Assembly (NCBI RefSeq): GCF_030295935.1
Contig: NZ_AP027362.1
Span: forward strand, 806,001 to 870,000
Origin: Thalassotalea piscium
GTDB lineage: Bacteria; Pseudomonadota; Gammaproteobacteria; Enterobacterales; Alteromonadaceae
Direction of reading: 5' to 3'
Length of the DNA stretch: 64,000 nucleotides
The stretch's first letter is position 1. Each line of letters starts with the position of its first letter. A model generated the notes under the pieces. It saw only the letters and a list, made by a program, of their open reading frames with translations, made no database searches and was not told the origin of the DNA. This document shows positions 9,701-19,352 of the stretch, piece after piece. The position numbers were made by a program, and so were the translations under genes.

Positions 9701-11446
9701 ATAGGGCATTTAAACAATGATGTTAATGCTGATGTACTGGTACGCCATGATAATGGCCATTGGTATCAATTTACCTTAGATGGTAACCGTAGTGTTACAG
9801 GCGATGTAGGGTTTATAGGACAGCTGCCACAATCAAAAGACTTTGAATTTAAAGGATTGCAGGACTTTGATAACGATGGGCTATCCGATGTACTAGTCAG
9901 AAATAGCACCAATGGCAGTTGGTGGCTATATCGTCTTGATGGAGCTAAAGGCGTTGCGAGCTATCGAAGCTTAGGGGTAACAACTAACCAAGACTGGGTA
10001 TTTGAAGGACTTAGCGACCTTAATAACGACGGTTATGTTGATGTGTTATTACGCCATAACACCAACGGTGCATGGTATGTTAACCACCTTGATGCGAATG
10101 GCGATGTATTATCAAGCTCAGGCGGATTAGGGGTAAGTCGCAATAGCGATTGGCAGGTTAAACGTCTTGTTGATATGAACAGCGATGGCGTGGTTGACTT
10201 ATTGCTACAACATCAAAGCACTTATGCCTATGAAGCCGTGGCCTTAAACCTTAATCGCACAGAGCGTGTAGCAGGTACTCACAGCTTAAGCGCAGGTATC
10301 CCACAAGATGAAAACTGGGTACTTCAACAAGTCGCAGACTATAACCAAGACGGTAACGTAGACCTAATTGTACGACACAAAGCTGATGGCCGCTGGAAAG
10401 GCTTCTTACTTAATGGACAAGGCAACCTAGTACCAGGTAGTCGTAACATGGGCATGACTAAAGATATCAACTGGCATGTTGTCCCTACAGAGCAAGCAGA
10501 AGAAGATGCAATAATCAACGATGACTTTAACGGCGATGGTATTCCCGACGTGCTTATGCGTAATAGCAATGGTATTTGGTGGATTAATCACCTTAATGGC
10601 AATCGTGGTCTTGCAGCTAATTCAGGCGGCATAGCGATGATAGGTGATACGAACTATCAACTTAAAGCCAAAGCAGACTTTAACAACGATGGTTTTGAAG
10701 ATGTACTGGTGAGAAACATGAATACAGGAGTATGGTTCATGTATCACTTAAACGGTGCAAGAGGGTTTGCAGCTAATTCAGGTGGTGTTGGCCTATCAAC
10801 GAGCTTAGACTGGGAATTTAAAACAGCCGAAGACTTTAATGGCGATGGTAACGTTGACATTTTAATGCGTAACAGCGTAACAGGCGGTTGGTGGATATAT
10901 CATATGAATGGTGCGCGTGGTTTAGCGGCTAATTCAGGTGGTATAGCCTTAACAACAAACGCAAGCTACGAGTTTACAACAGCGAAAGACTTTAATGGCG
11001 ATGGCAATACCGACGTACTGGTGAGAAACAGCAGTACAGGGGCTTGGTACCTTTATCATCTTAATGGTAACCGTGGTTTTGCAGCAGGCTCAGGTGGTAT
11101 AGGTATGAGTTACGACACCGACTGGGAATTTAAAGCCGCACAAGACTTTAACGGTGATGGTAATACCGACATTCTTGTACGCAATAGCGCAACTGGTGGT
11201 TGGTGGTTATACCACTTAACTGGTGCAAGAGGTATTGGTGCGGGCTCTGGAGGTTTAGGGCTAACAACTGGCGCAGCATGGCAGTTTAAGGCAGCCAATG
11301 ACTTTAATGGTGATGGTAATACCGACGTGCTTATACGTAACAGTAATGGCGCATGGTATCTGTATCACCTTAATGGCAATAGAGGCTTTGCCGCTGGCTC
11401 AGGTGGTGTAGGAATGACCACTAATGGCAGTTGGATGTATCAGTAA
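6788..11446 (+). CDS. Secreted protein: ELWxSDGT propeller + TSP3 + FG-GAP repeats (paralogue B)
   Basis: 1552 residues starting at ATG 6788, with a hydrophobic signal region to about residue 36 (SAHA). Residues ~40-845 carry degenerate repeats of the kind found in marine secreted propellers (GEELWFYNG, GEVWQSDGTPTGT, GGELWQVN). TSP3 repeats follow (DSDGDGLSD, DSDGDGFTN, DTDGDGVLD), then ~630 residues of FG-GAP/VCBS-like units ending GSWMYQ. The repeat half is nearly identical at DNA level to that of the gene at 13293, whereas the propeller half is unique to this gene, so the gene is a mosaic. A hairpin terminator follows at 11491. Role unknown; likely extracellular and calcium binding. Confidence 0.85.
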   Translation: MLFNGLCFNKRVVFSLKKVVMLLVFLIFTVSAHATLSLIKNIEQGDQLQLTPLGEMGNNVYFSIDTKEYGEELWFYNGHSISLFKDIFPGSSSSRPTNFVVVNNKFYFKVGACCGYGEVWQSDGTPTGTRKIYNIPSGFDFNSLIPLGNKLLIHGKSYSNYKDQILELKSDGTTVLIDEKDSIKNITLINGGIAYSQYSSATGNEMSFIDSSGVVYDFDLNTGSDGSDANDFVWLNSLLYVVGNENLWQINLNNQQVSVVKTFAGNISQIVSLNNKLCVFTSESYSKKMWQSDGTDNGTTMEGNYEPDNLFVGKNEIFFTKKRQYSWNSTILYRSDCTSSSTIKIKDVYDEDYNIHTDYNWLIFPEFHQVIDDLLYFTNNTAVTGGELWQVNLSNNTVSLYKDNLVGAGSSHPGNFYNSSKGLFYTATELSGQKLYLLSGEGLKSFTINTGYDLGSSPTYIGEYLNKELFIIKTVEFGDELWVLDQSKQLTLLDEINEGTGNSEIRYLGKFNNDFYIQAFDLVNGYAIWKVDLSNNSVGIVFKSDTVKTNKWVQDFAVVSEGFYFILEEKIGWGLELWFSDGKSPPKLIKNKGTPTSLNVVNDVLYFSADGTNESDYWVNRLWSVIVDNGKITINELNKDFYGDVYALSESKLLNVDNNTLNIFNILSNTKTDAKSFCVSDCYSSLITPLKALTNDHIHEYPDKFYFVADNQSFEPSLWKLNKSNLAISVIPNVVLSNDCKSRMDVVPFDDEILFFCTYNIYKYNLNTKVFTQVESVETSIEVKGVVGNSVYYVVSMNYYKIQNGENNVTQLGELSWMDDFIADGLHGTYIMTDSYMGRELWSYIDDVDSDGDGLSDEFELAYGLNPLDASDALSDSDGDGFTNLEEFTLGTNPTLADTDGDGVLDGDDLSPLVSLADNRGVDFNNNGLADILLRNESTGQWYLYGINTDLSLASWGGVGLTTDSNWTVQDIGHLNNDVNADVLVRHDNGHWYQFTLDGNRSVTGDVGFIGQLPQSKDFEFKGLQDFDNDGLSDVLVRNSTNGSWWLYRLDGAKGVASYRSLGVTTNQDWVFEGLSDLNNDGYVDVLLRHNTNGAWYVNHLDANGDVLSSSGGLGVSRNSDWQVKRLVDMNSDGVVDLLLQHQSTYAYEAVALNLNRTERVAGTHSLSAGIPQDENWVLQQVADYNQDGNVDLIVRHKADGRWKGFLLNGQGNLVPGSRNMGMTKDINWHVVPTEQAEEDAIINDDFNGDGIPDVLMRNSNGIWWINHLNGNRGLAANSGGIAMIGDTNYQLKAKADFNNDGFEDVLVRNMNTGVWFMYHLNGARGFAANSGGVGLSTSLDWEFKTAEDFNGDGNVDILMRNSVTGGWWIYHMNGARGLAANSGGIALTTNASYEFTTAKDFNGDGNTDVLVRNSSTGAWYLYHLNGNRGFAAGSGGIGMSYDTDWEFKAAQDFNGDGNTDILVRNSATGGWWLYHLTGARGIGAGSGGLGLTTGAAWQFKAANDFNGDGNTDVLIRNSNGAWYLYHLNGNRGFAAGSGGVGMTTNGSWMYQ

Positions 11447-11519
11447 ATAGAGCTAAATGAGTGGTAATTAGCCATTAAATTATATAATGTAAAGCTCCAG
11501 TAAAGTAACTGGGGCTTTA
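9659..11519. repeat. 1.86 kb near-identical block, copy 1
   Basis: By eye this block matches 15489-17349 at a constant offset of 5830 bases, with only two differences seen (11260 G versus 17090 A, and 11496 T versus 17326 C). It covers the FG-GAP half of the gene, the stop codon, the 3' untranslated stretch and the terminator stem. Just upstream (9588-9658) this copy instead follows the sequence of the gene at 4329, so the left edge is a conversion or recombination boundary. Confidence 0.9.
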
Positions 11520-11524
11520 GTTTT
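11491..11524 (+). terminator. Hairpin terminator after paralogue B
   Basis: AAAGCTCCAG, an 8-base loop and CTGGGGCTTT form a ten-pair stem with one G-T wobble, followed by a short T-rich stretch (AGTTTTC). The same hairpin, with the wobble replaced by a Watson-Crick pair, follows the gene at 13293. Confidence 0.7.
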
Positions 11525-11587
11525 CAATATGATGTTTTTGATTCATTAAGTATAAGCGTTAGCTAAAATACGCCTATTAGATCTAGT

Positions 11588-11633
11588 TATTTCTCTTAAA
11601 TTAGTTTTATAAAAAGCTAAATTAAGAGAAATA
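11588..11633. repeat. 46-base inverted repeat upstream of beta-helix gene
   Basis: The arms TATTTCTCTTAA and TTAAGAGAAATA are perfect and continue inward through TTAGTTTT / AAAAGCTAA with few mismatches, so nearly the whole segment can fold into one stem. It is not followed by a T run. It lies about 57 bases before the next start codon and could be an operator, an mRNA-stabilising 5' hairpin or a weak bidirectional terminator. Confidence 0.6.
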
Positions 11634-11689
11634 ATTTTGCTTCTTTAGTAACAAATAACAAGTTAAATACGATTATTTAAGGAAATACA

Positions 11690-13249
11690 ATGAATATTAA
11701 AACTGCTTTTATCATACCATCTACATTATTATTTATATCATTAAGTGTTTCAGCTGAAACAGTGCCAAACATTTTTTCACCCAATACCCCCGCTAAAGCG
11801 GCTGAGGTAAATGAAAATTTTGATTTCTTAGCATCTAAATCTATGGGGATGAATTTAATTGATGGTGAAATAGAAGTAGATGTTGATTGTACTGCTGATG
11901 CAGCTGCCTTGAATAAGGCTTATACAGAACATGTAAATTATAAAGATTTAAATTTTAGAATAAAAGGTAATTGTTATGGCGATATAACTGTTAAACGTAC
12001 ATTTGATGGGGATAACAACTGGGAAGGAAACTCTTATCAAGTTGCTAGTCAAAGTATTAATATACAGCCACAAGAAGGGCATACCGCTGAGTTAATTCCA
12101 AACGACTTATCGGGCAAAGTAGCAATATGGGGCGGTTTTGGCGGTGGCTTATACCTTATCGACTTAACAATTACACTAGGAGACGACTGGGATTACGGTG
12201 CGGCTTTTTCACGAAATGGTCACGGTTCAGTTATCAATGTCACTATAATTGGTCCGGATACACCTAATGGAACAGGGATCCTCCTTCAAGAGGGAGCACA
12301 AGCTTATATTTCTGGAGTTAATATTAGCAAGGTTGCATTGGGAATTTTTGGTAATAATAATGCAGCTATTAGGTTTATTCAAACGCCTAGTACGGTTTCT
12401 AGCCAAAGTGAAGCTGTAAAAGTATTAGGTTCCTCTGTTCGTCAGCAAGTAGCTCTTGATATTACGTCTGCTCAAGGTAAGGCACTTGATTTAGATGGAG
12501 GTACGAACTGGATGGGATGGGGTCAAAGTATTACAGCAACAGGCAATAATATTTTGATTGGTGGCGGTTCAACGCTTGCAGTAGATATTTTAGATGTAAC
12601 AGGAGTTATTGATGTTGAAAATACTTCATTATTAAAGGCAACAAACTTATCATCGACAAGTAATTTACAAGTGTCTAATAGTGAGCTTAACCTAGTTAAT
12701 GCGACAGTAGGTGGAAATACCAATTTTTATATGTCGAAACTTAATGCACAAAATATTAATGCTACTGGGCTGTATTTGTGGAACTCTAGTTTTAATATAT
12801 CGAGTGGTAATATTACAGCATTTACAACTCTTACAGAAAGATCTTTATTGCGTGTTGAAAATACAACACTTAGTGGGGTTCTTGTTAACAATAGTACCTT
12901 AAGCGGGCAAAGCTTAACAATCTTGAATGCTGATATCCAAAACAATGCAATGTTAGATATTACAACGTCAACTATTACAAGCAACTTTGATGTTGATAGT
13001 AATTCTACTGCTATCTTAGAAGACATCACCTTTAATGGTTCGCAATTTAATATAAATCAGTCGGATGTGAGAATTCTAGGCACAACTAAAATGCCAACAA
13101 GTAAACTTGCATGCTGGGGGCTTTCTCAAGTGGAATATGAGGGGAATAATGACATTTTAGCAACAGCACCCAACTCCAATTGTTTAGACCAATCTTCCAT
13201 TACTACTTTAATAGATTTAGTTAAATCTAATCATTCTATTCCAGAGTAA
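11690..13249 (+). CDS. Secreted protein, probable right-handed beta-helix
   Basis: 519 residues from an ATG preceded by AAGGAAAT. A clean signal peptide ends at SVSA (about residue 22). Next comes the motif FSPNTPAKAAEVNENFDFL, which I associate with the exposed N-terminus of many marine gammaproteobacterial surface proteins. The rest is rich in N, T, S, I and L with short periodic strands (for example ISGVNISK, LDITSAQG, LNLVNATVGG), the pattern expected of a parallel beta-helix. No pectate-lyase or other catalytic motif is evident. It sits between two FG-GAP paralogues and may share their surface or matrix role. Fold call moderately sure, function unknown. Confidence 0.7.
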   Translation: MNIKTAFIIPSTLLFISLSVSAETVPNIFSPNTPAKAAEVNENFDFLASKSMGMNLIDGEIEVDVDCTADAAALNKAYTEHVNYKDLNFRIKGNCYGDITVKRTFDGDNNWEGNSYQVASQSINIQPQEGHTAELIPNDLSGKVAIWGGFGGGLYLIDLTITLGDDWDYGAAFSRNGHGSVINVTIIGPDTPNGTGILLQEGAQAYISGVNISKVALGIFGNNNAAIRFIQTPSTVSSQSEAVKVLGSSVRQQVALDITSAQGKALDLDGGTNWMGWGQSITATGNNILIGGGSTLAVDILDVTGVIDVENTSLLKATNLSSTSNLQVSNSELNLVNATVGGNTNFYMSKLNAQNINATGLYLWNSSFNISSGNITAFTTLTERSLLRVENTTLSGVLVNNSTLSGQSLTILNADIQNNAMLDITTSTITSNFDVDSNSTAILEDITFNGSQFNINQSDVRILGTTKMPTSKLACWGLSQVEYEGNNDILATAPNSNCLDQSSITTLIDLVKSNHSIPE

Positions 13250-13292
13250 TTATTAAGTTAAATAAATTTACTATTTAACTTAGGAGGTTAAT

Positions 13293-16200
13293 GTGAATAT
13301 AAACATAAATTTAAAAATGTGTTTTTTTGTATCTGTAATTGGCTTAACTCTACAAGCTAATGCGGCAGATCTTAAATGGAATGTAAATAATTGGGATAGT
13401 AACTCTTGGCAAATTGGTGGCAATTCTGACTATTTAGATTTGGATAATGATGGCGTATTAAATTTACGCGACCTTGATAAAGATGGTGATGGTTTAAATG
13501 ACGATATTGATACCGATGATGATGGTGATACATTACCCGATGCGTGGGAGCAAGCGAACGGATTAGATAAAAATAATAGTTACGATTCAACATTAGATTC
13601 AGACAACGACGGCTTAACTAATCTAGAGGAATATAACTTAGGTACAAATCCTACGTTAATGGATACAGATGGTGATGGTTATACCGATGGGTTCGAGGTT
13701 AACTCGGGTACAGATCCTCTTTCAAGTGCATCTAGCCCAGTTGCAGGCCCACTAGCATTTACACCAGGAAATATAAGCAACACTTCGGCTGTTATTATTC
13801 CAGACGGACGCCCAGGGTATGTAGCCTATGAGGGTATAAGTTTAACTTTTAATGATAATAATACGGGGTTGATAGGTAACGGTAGTGCCCAAAATTATCA
13901 AGAAGAAACAATTAATTGGTCGATTCTAGATGACCGCATTTTAGTTGAGACTACCAAAAAAACCTCTAATAATATTTACCTGCCTTCAGATTATATTACT
14001 GAAACTTATGGGCAAGGTGTTGCAGGTGAAGTAGCTCAATTAGAAGCTCAAGGAGCATTTCCATTTGGAGAAATAGAGGAGAAAGTGGGAATTACTCTAC
14101 GTACAATTGAAAAAATATCAGATAATAATGGTGTATCTCGCGTTAATATTGTGAACACTTTAGAAAAATATTTGGTACTGCCAGAAGGATATTCTTGGAC
14201 TAATGAACAGCCACTTGTTAATGAAGTGTCTAGTACAGTAGAAACATATTATGCTAACCCTAGTAGTTTATTGTCTGAATTATCTTCCTTTGATATTCAA
14301 GGCGATTGGGGAGTTTCCCTTCACTATAATCATGAGAATGGACCTGTCTATGGTGGTAATGGAAGTACGCCGGGCATTTATGCTGATAAAATAAGCTTGA
14401 TACAAGGAGGGAGCACAACAACAACCCATAGTGGATATAATTTTACTTGGTCTTTTATTAATAACACTATTGTATTAATTGATGGCGCAACTAAGTTTGT
14501 TATCACTCCTTTCATTAAAGTAGAGAAAACATATTTAGCCAATATAAAGCATTTTGAGAATGAGATACTAACAAGGGTTTACTCCAGCCAGTTAGCAAAA
14601 TTCGATAATAGTTATGAAACTTTCACATCAGTAATGACTACCGAATTGCCTTATTTTATTCAATCAAATATTAACGCATACAATATTGATGCTTGGGACG
14701 GTGATAAGGTCGAATTTAGTTGGCTTTTTGGTTATCACTTTAAGGCTGATGGTACTTTACGTCGTGGTATTAATAGTAGCTATACTGATTGGGAAAATAA
14801 AACGGGACAAACTTTTATTATGGGGAGTGAGTGGAACTACTCAGTAGCTCAATATCTAGTAACAATGACATATAGTAGTGTTGATACAGAGCGAGAGCGA
14901 ATATGGCAGATTATTTCTGTTGATAGTGGAGGTAATGCATTAGCTATTGAGCACTCAACATTTGATTATGATTCAAATAATAACGGTATTATTGAAGAGT
15001 TTGAACGAGGTAACTATATTCCACCGCGTTTTAATATTTTGCAATTGGCCGATTTAAGTCAATATCCAGAAGCTTGGAATTCTCTTGCCGATTCAGATGG
15101 CGATGGCTTAAATGATTATCAAGAAGCAGACTTAGGCACTGACATTAATAACGCTGATTCTGACGAAGATGGTATGGATGACAAGTATGAGTTTGACAAT
15201 GGCCTTGATCCACTTAATGGTCTTGATGCATTTGGCGATAAAGACAACGACGGTTTAACCAATCTTACAGAATACCAAGCAGGCACAGACCCAACCAATA
15301 ACGACACCGATGGCGATGGTATCTTGGATGGACAAGACTATGCTCCCTTAGATCCAACTTTAGGTGGCGTAAAGTCAACCATTGACTTTAATGGTGACGG
15401 CCTAGCAGACATACTGCTCAGAAATAAAAGCACGGGTCAATGGTACTTATACGGTATCAATACCGACTTAAGCTTAGCGAGTTGGGGCGGTGTAGGGCTG
15501 ACAACGGACAGTAACTGGACAGTACAAGACATAGGGCATTTAAACAATGATGTTAATGCTGATGTACTGGTACGCCATGATAATGGCCATTGGTATCAAT
15601 TTACCTTAGATGGTAACCGTAGTGTTACAGGCGATGTAGGGTTTATAGGACAGCTGCCACAATCAAAAGACTTTGAATTTAAAGGATTGCAGGACTTTGA
15701 TAACGATGGGCTATCCGATGTACTAGTCAGAAATAGCACCAATGGCAGTTGGTGGCTATATCGTCTTGATGGAGCTAAAGGCGTTGCGAGCTATCGAAGC
15801 TTAGGGGTAACAACTAACCAAGACTGGGTATTTGAAGGACTTAGCGACCTTAATAACGACGGTTATGTTGATGTGTTATTACGCCATAACACCAACGGTG
15901 CATGGTATGTTAACCACCTTGATGCGAATGGCGATGTATTATCAAGCTCAGGCGGATTAGGGGTAAGTCGCAATAGCGATTGGCAGGTTAAACGTCTTGT
16001 TGATATGAACAGCGATGGCGTGGTTGACTTATTGCTACAACATCAAAGCACTTATGCCTATGAAGCCGTGGCCTTAAACCTTAATCGCACAGAGCGTGTA
16101 GCAGGTACTCACAGCTTAAGCGCAGGTATCCCACAAGATGAAAACTGGGTACTTCAACAAGTCGCAGACTATAACCAAGACGGTAACGTAGACCTAATTG

Positions 16201-17276
16201 TACGACACAAAGCTGATGGCCGCTGGAAAGGCTTCTTACTTAATGGACAAGGCAACCTAGTACCAGGTAGTCGTAACATGGGCATGACTAAAGATATCAA
16301 CTGGCATGTTGTCCCTACAGAGCAAGCAGAAGAAGATGCAATAATCAACGATGACTTTAACGGCGATGGTATTCCCGACGTGCTTATGCGTAATAGCAAT
16401 GGTATTTGGTGGATTAATCACCTTAATGGCAATCGTGGTCTTGCAGCTAATTCAGGCGGCATAGCGATGATAGGTGATACGAACTATCAACTTAAAGCCA
16501 AAGCAGACTTTAACAACGATGGTTTTGAAGATGTACTGGTGAGAAACATGAATACAGGAGTATGGTTCATGTATCACTTAAACGGTGCAAGAGGGTTTGC
16601 AGCTAATTCAGGTGGTGTTGGCCTATCAACGAGCTTAGACTGGGAATTTAAAACAGCCGAAGACTTTAATGGCGATGGTAACGTTGACATTTTAATGCGT
16701 AACAGCGTAACAGGCGGTTGGTGGATATATCATATGAATGGTGCGCGTGGTTTAGCGGCTAATTCAGGTGGTATAGCCTTAACAACAAACGCAAGCTACG
16801 AGTTTACAACAGCGAAAGACTTTAATGGCGATGGCAATACCGACGTACTGGTGAGAAACAGCAGTACAGGGGCTTGGTACCTTTATCATCTTAATGGTAA
16901 CCGTGGTTTTGCAGCAGGCTCAGGTGGTATAGGTATGAGTTACGACACCGACTGGGAATTTAAAGCCGCACAAGACTTTAACGGTGATGGTAATACCGAC
17001 ATTCTTGTACGCAATAGCGCAACTGGTGGTTGGTGGTTATACCACTTAACTGGTGCAAGAGGTATTGGTGCGGGCTCTGGAGGTTTAGGACTAACAACTG
17101 GCGCAGCATGGCAGTTTAAGGCAGCCAATGACTTTAATGGTGATGGTAATACCGACGTGCTTATACGTAACAGTAATGGCGCATGGTATCTGTATCACCT
17201 TAATGGCAATAGAGGCTTTGCCGCTGGCTCAGGTGGTGTAGGAATGACCACTAATGGCAGTTGGATGTATCAGTAA
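13293..17276 (+). CDS. Secreted TSP3 + FG-GAP repeat protein (paralogue C)
   Basis: 1327 residues. The GTG start at 13293 is chosen because a perfect AGGAGG lies at 13282-13287, five bases upstream, and it yields a signal peptide ending at QANA. Asp-rich TSP3 repeats ([27 protein letters not shown]) lead into a unique ~420-residue middle section of unknown fold. A second TSP3 set ([27 protein letters not shown]) is followed by the FG-GAP block. That last block duplicates the one in the gene at 6788, while the junction at 15330-15400 resembles the gene at 4329. Likely extracellular and calcium binding. Confidence 0.85.
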   Translation: MNININLKMCFFVSVIGLTLQANAADLKWNVNNWDSNSWQIGGNSDYLDLDNDGVLNLRDLDKDGDGLNDDIDTDDDGDTLPDAWEQANGLDKNNSYDSTLDSDNDGLTNLEEYNLGTNPTLMDTDGDGYTDGFEVNSGTDPLSSASSPVAGPLAFTPGNISNTSAVIIPDGRPGYVAYEGISLTFNDNNTGLIGNGSAQNYQEETINWSILDDRILVETTKKTSNNIYLPSDYITETYGQGVAGEVAQLEAQGAFPFGEIEEKVGITLRTIEKISDNNGVSRVNIVNTLEKYLVLPEGYSWTNEQPLVNEVSSTVETYYANPSSLLSELSSFDIQGDWGVSLHYNHENGPVYGGNGSTPGIYADKISLIQGGSTTTTHSGYNFTWSFINNTIVLIDGATKFVITPFIKVEKTYLANIKHFENEILTRVYSSQLAKFDNSYETFTSVMTTELPYFIQSNINAYNIDAWDGDKVEFSWLFGYHFKADGTLRRGINSSYTDWENKTGQTFIMGSEWNYSVAQYLVTMTYSSVDTERERIWQIISVDSGGNALAIEHSTFDYDSNNNGIIEEFERGNYIPPRFNILQLADLSQYPEAWNSLADSDGDGLNDYQEADLGTDINNADSDEDGMDDKYEFDNGLDPLNGLDAFGDKDNDGLTNLTEYQAGTDPTNNDTDGDGILDGQDYAPLDPTLGGVKSTIDFNGDGLADILLRNKSTGQWYLYGINTDLSLASWGGVGLTTDSNWTVQDIGHLNNDVNADVLVRHDNGHWYQFTLDGNRSVTGDVGFIGQLPQSKDFEFKGLQDFDNDGLSDVLVRNSTNGSWWLYRLDGAKGVASYRSLGVTTNQDWVFEGLSDLNNDGYVDVLLRHNTNGAWYVNHLDANGDVLSSSGGLGVSRNSDWQVKRLVDMNSDGVVDLLLQHQSTYAYEAVALNLNRTERVAGTHSLSAGIPQDENWVLQQVADYNQDGNVDLIVRHKADGRWKGFLLNGQGNLVPGSRNMGMTKDINWHVVPTEQAEEDAIINDDFNGDGIPDVLMRNSNGIWWINHLNGNRGLAANSGGIAMIGDTNYQLKAKADFNNDGFEDVLVRNMNTGVWFMYHLNGARGFAANSGGVGLSTSLDWEFKTAEDFNGDGNVDILMRNSVTGGWWIYHMNGARGLAANSGGIALTTNASYEFTTAKDFNGDGNTDVLVRNSSTGAWYLYHLNGNRGFAAGSGGIGMSYDTDWEFKAAQDFNGDGNTDILVRNSATGGWWLYHLTGARGIGAGSGGLGLTTGAAWQFKAANDFNGDGNTDVLIRNSNGAWYLYHLNGNRGFAAGSGGVGMTTNGSWMYQ

Positions 17277-17349
17277 ATAGAGCTAAATGAGTGGTAATTA
17301 GCCATTAAATTATATAATGTAAAGCCCCAGTAAAGTAACTGGGGCTTTA
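15489..17349. repeat. 1.86 kb near-identical block, copy 2
   Basis: Partner of 9659-11519, offset 5830 bases, with two differences seen by eye. The first mismatch on the left side is at 15488. On the right, identity ends just after the terminator stem. So little divergence in a coding repeat points to a recent duplication or ongoing gene conversion. Confidence 0.9.
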
Positions 17350-17350
17350 A
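17321..17350 (+). terminator. Hairpin terminator after paralogue C
   Basis: AAAGCCCCAG, loop TAAAGTAA, CTGGGGCTTT: a perfect ten-pair stem followed by an A/T-rich rather than T-only tail. It is the repaired twin of the hairpin at 11491. Confidence 0.7.
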
Positions 17351-17536
17351 AATTATAAGTTTAAATATCCACAACCTGAATGTATTGCTTAAATTTCAAC
17401 CACTGATAAGAAAGATGCTTGTTAAATTAATTTTTAAGGTGAGTAGTACTTTTCCTATAGTGCTGATTTTGTGTGTTGCGTTTTATTAGGGTAAAAAAGT
17501 TAACTACACAGAGATAATAAATTTTTGGAGAATATT

Positions 17537-18085
17537 TTGAATAAATATTTCATATTCGCGTTGATAGCTCTTCTTATTATTGTCTATAAGGTAGGAGGTG
17601 ATGATTCGGCACCCATTAAAGTTGCATTAGTCAATGAAATAAGTGATAAAGGCTCATCAATGAAGTTGGCCAAATCATTAAAAGTTTCTACTAAGGGCAC
17701 AGGGAGTACAAATGAATCAAGTCCGCTTGAAGGTATTGGGCCTAACGACACTGAAGTTTCAGCGCATATAATTTCAGAAGAAGACTTTTTAGAAAAAGAG
17801 CATGTTATTGTTTTAGATGAGTATGTTAATAGCAGTTATGTGATTGATGATGTGACTGAACCACCTAAAGACTATGCCAAAGATATTCCTTTAGAAATGC
17901 TTTCCGTGAATGAGGTTAAAGTTGAAGACATGGTTGAATATAGCCAAAATATTTCCTTAGAATCGATGACGGAAACTATTGATGAAATAAATTATGGAGA
18001 CATGTTTCCTACCGAAAATAGTGTTTTATTAGACGATATGATTGATTATAATGTTGAGATAAATACAATAAAAGCAAGTGGTTAA
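17537..18085 (+). CDS. Small acidic protein with N-terminal membrane anchor
   Basis: The TTG at 17537 is preferred because GGAG (17527-17530) is six bases upstream; an upstream in-frame TTG at 17525 has no such site. The protein has one hydrophobic segment at residues ~4-18 (FIFALIALLIIVYKV), then a very acidic, low-complexity tail rich in D, E, S and V with no cysteines. I recognise no family. It lies alone between the FG-GAP paralogues and the broken methyltransferase. The length and the ribosome site support a real gene; the function cannot be read from sequence. Confidence 0.55.
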   Translation: MNKYFIFALIALLIIVYKVGGDDSAPIKVALVNEISDKGSSMKLAKSLKVSTKGTGSTNESSPLEGIGPNDTEVSAHIISEEDFLEKEHVIVLDEYVNSSYVIDDVTEPPKDYAKDIPLEMLSVNEVKVEDMVEYSQNISLESMTETIDEINYGDMFPTENSVLLDDMIDYNVEINTIKASG

Positions 18086-18220
18086 TTAGTTAAGAAAATA
18101 ATCGTAAAGATATTAAAGAGCGAATAGTAGTTTAATTTTATAAAGCTTTATAAAGTAATAAAGCGATTACGAAAAGAGGGAAGAACAAAAATTTTAATTA
18201 ATTAATTTAAGGATCATACA

Positions 18221-19078
18221 TTGAAAACTTTTTGTTTTAATGACCTTTTAGCAGACGATCAATTTTTACTAGATTTAGGTAAACTTGATATTGTTGATGT
18301 TGGCGCTCAGGTATTGGATTATGAAAAGCATATTTATCAACCTTTAGTAGAAAATTTAAATACTACTATTGTTGGGTTTGAGCCTGTAACTGAAGCAAGA
18401 GATAAATATGTAGCAGTGGGTGGTAAATGTAAAATATTTCCCTTTGTTATTGGTGATGGGCAAGACGCTATTTTTTATGAAACGAACAATTCGGCGCTTT
18501 CTTCTGTATATAAGCCAAATATAGCTTTACGCCAAAGGTTTGTGGGAGGGCATGGAATGTATGGTGTAAAGGATGCTCAATCAGTTAAAACAAAAAAACT
18601 CGATGATATTAAAAGTATTAGCAATTGTGACTTTTAAAAACTAGACACCCAAGGTGGTGAACTTGCTGTAATCAATGGAGCCAAAGAATTATTAAAAGAC
18701 GTTTTAGTTATTCATGCCGAATCATTTTTTATTCCATTTTATGAAAATATGCCATTATGGTCAGACTTGGATCCCGTTATTAGAGAAAATGGATTTGAGT
18801 TAGTTGATATGTTTCCATTAGGGCGCAGGTTAACCTCTTTTGGTGAAATAAAAGATAAGTTTGTTGAATCTAATCTTCCACAACCGTCACGGTTAGTGTG
18901 GGGAGATTTTTGTTATGTCAAAGGCCCTAAGCACTTGCTAGATATGACAAGTACAAAATTAAAGAAAGCTTCTTTAATAATGCATTTTATTTACAAAAAA
19001 TATGACTTATCAGCTTCAATATTAGACATTCATGACAAAAAATTTAAAACCAACTTTTTAGAAGCATACTTTAAATAA
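18221..19078 (+). pseudogene. FkbM-family methyltransferase, in-frame stop
   Basis: The reading frame opens at TTG 18221 (AAGGA upstream) and is broken by TAA at 18635-18637, then continues in the same frame to 19078. Reading through the stop gives CDF-stop-KLDTQGGE, exactly where FkbM proteins have LKxDxQGxE, so one T-to-A change of a leucine codon explains it. N-terminal DVGAQVLDYEKH and IVGFEPVTEARD fit the SAM-binding start of the family, which O-methylates sugars. The remaining ~147 codons have no further damage. It is either a young pseudogene, a sequencing error or, less likely, a readthrough gene. Confidence 0.8.
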
Positions 19079-19352
19079 TTATTATCACTTCTAGAAAAAC
19101 AGTATTTTTGACTTCGAAGTAATGATGCATAGTTTATAAATTAGCTTGGCCAAGGTCGAAAGGGGATTTTGATGTAGTTGATTGTCCCCCCAATGTTGGC
19201 TACCCCTTAGTTATATTTCTTAATCATGTGAAACATCATAATACTTGCAATAAATATTAATTGATCAGATTAGTAAAGTCATCTACTATGCTTGCCTTTT
19301 GCTATATAAATAAAACTACCCCATTTAAATAATGATAACAACGGAATAACGC

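Noticed and set aside
18635-18637. Programmed stop-codon readthrough in the FkbM gene
   Set aside because: The stop is TAA, the least leaky codon, with no evident stem-loop or readthrough context; a simple nonsense mutation explains it.
19079-19352. A gene or RNA in the 274-base gap before the MBOAT gene
   Set aside because: No frame with a start and ribosome site and no convincing stem-loop was found.
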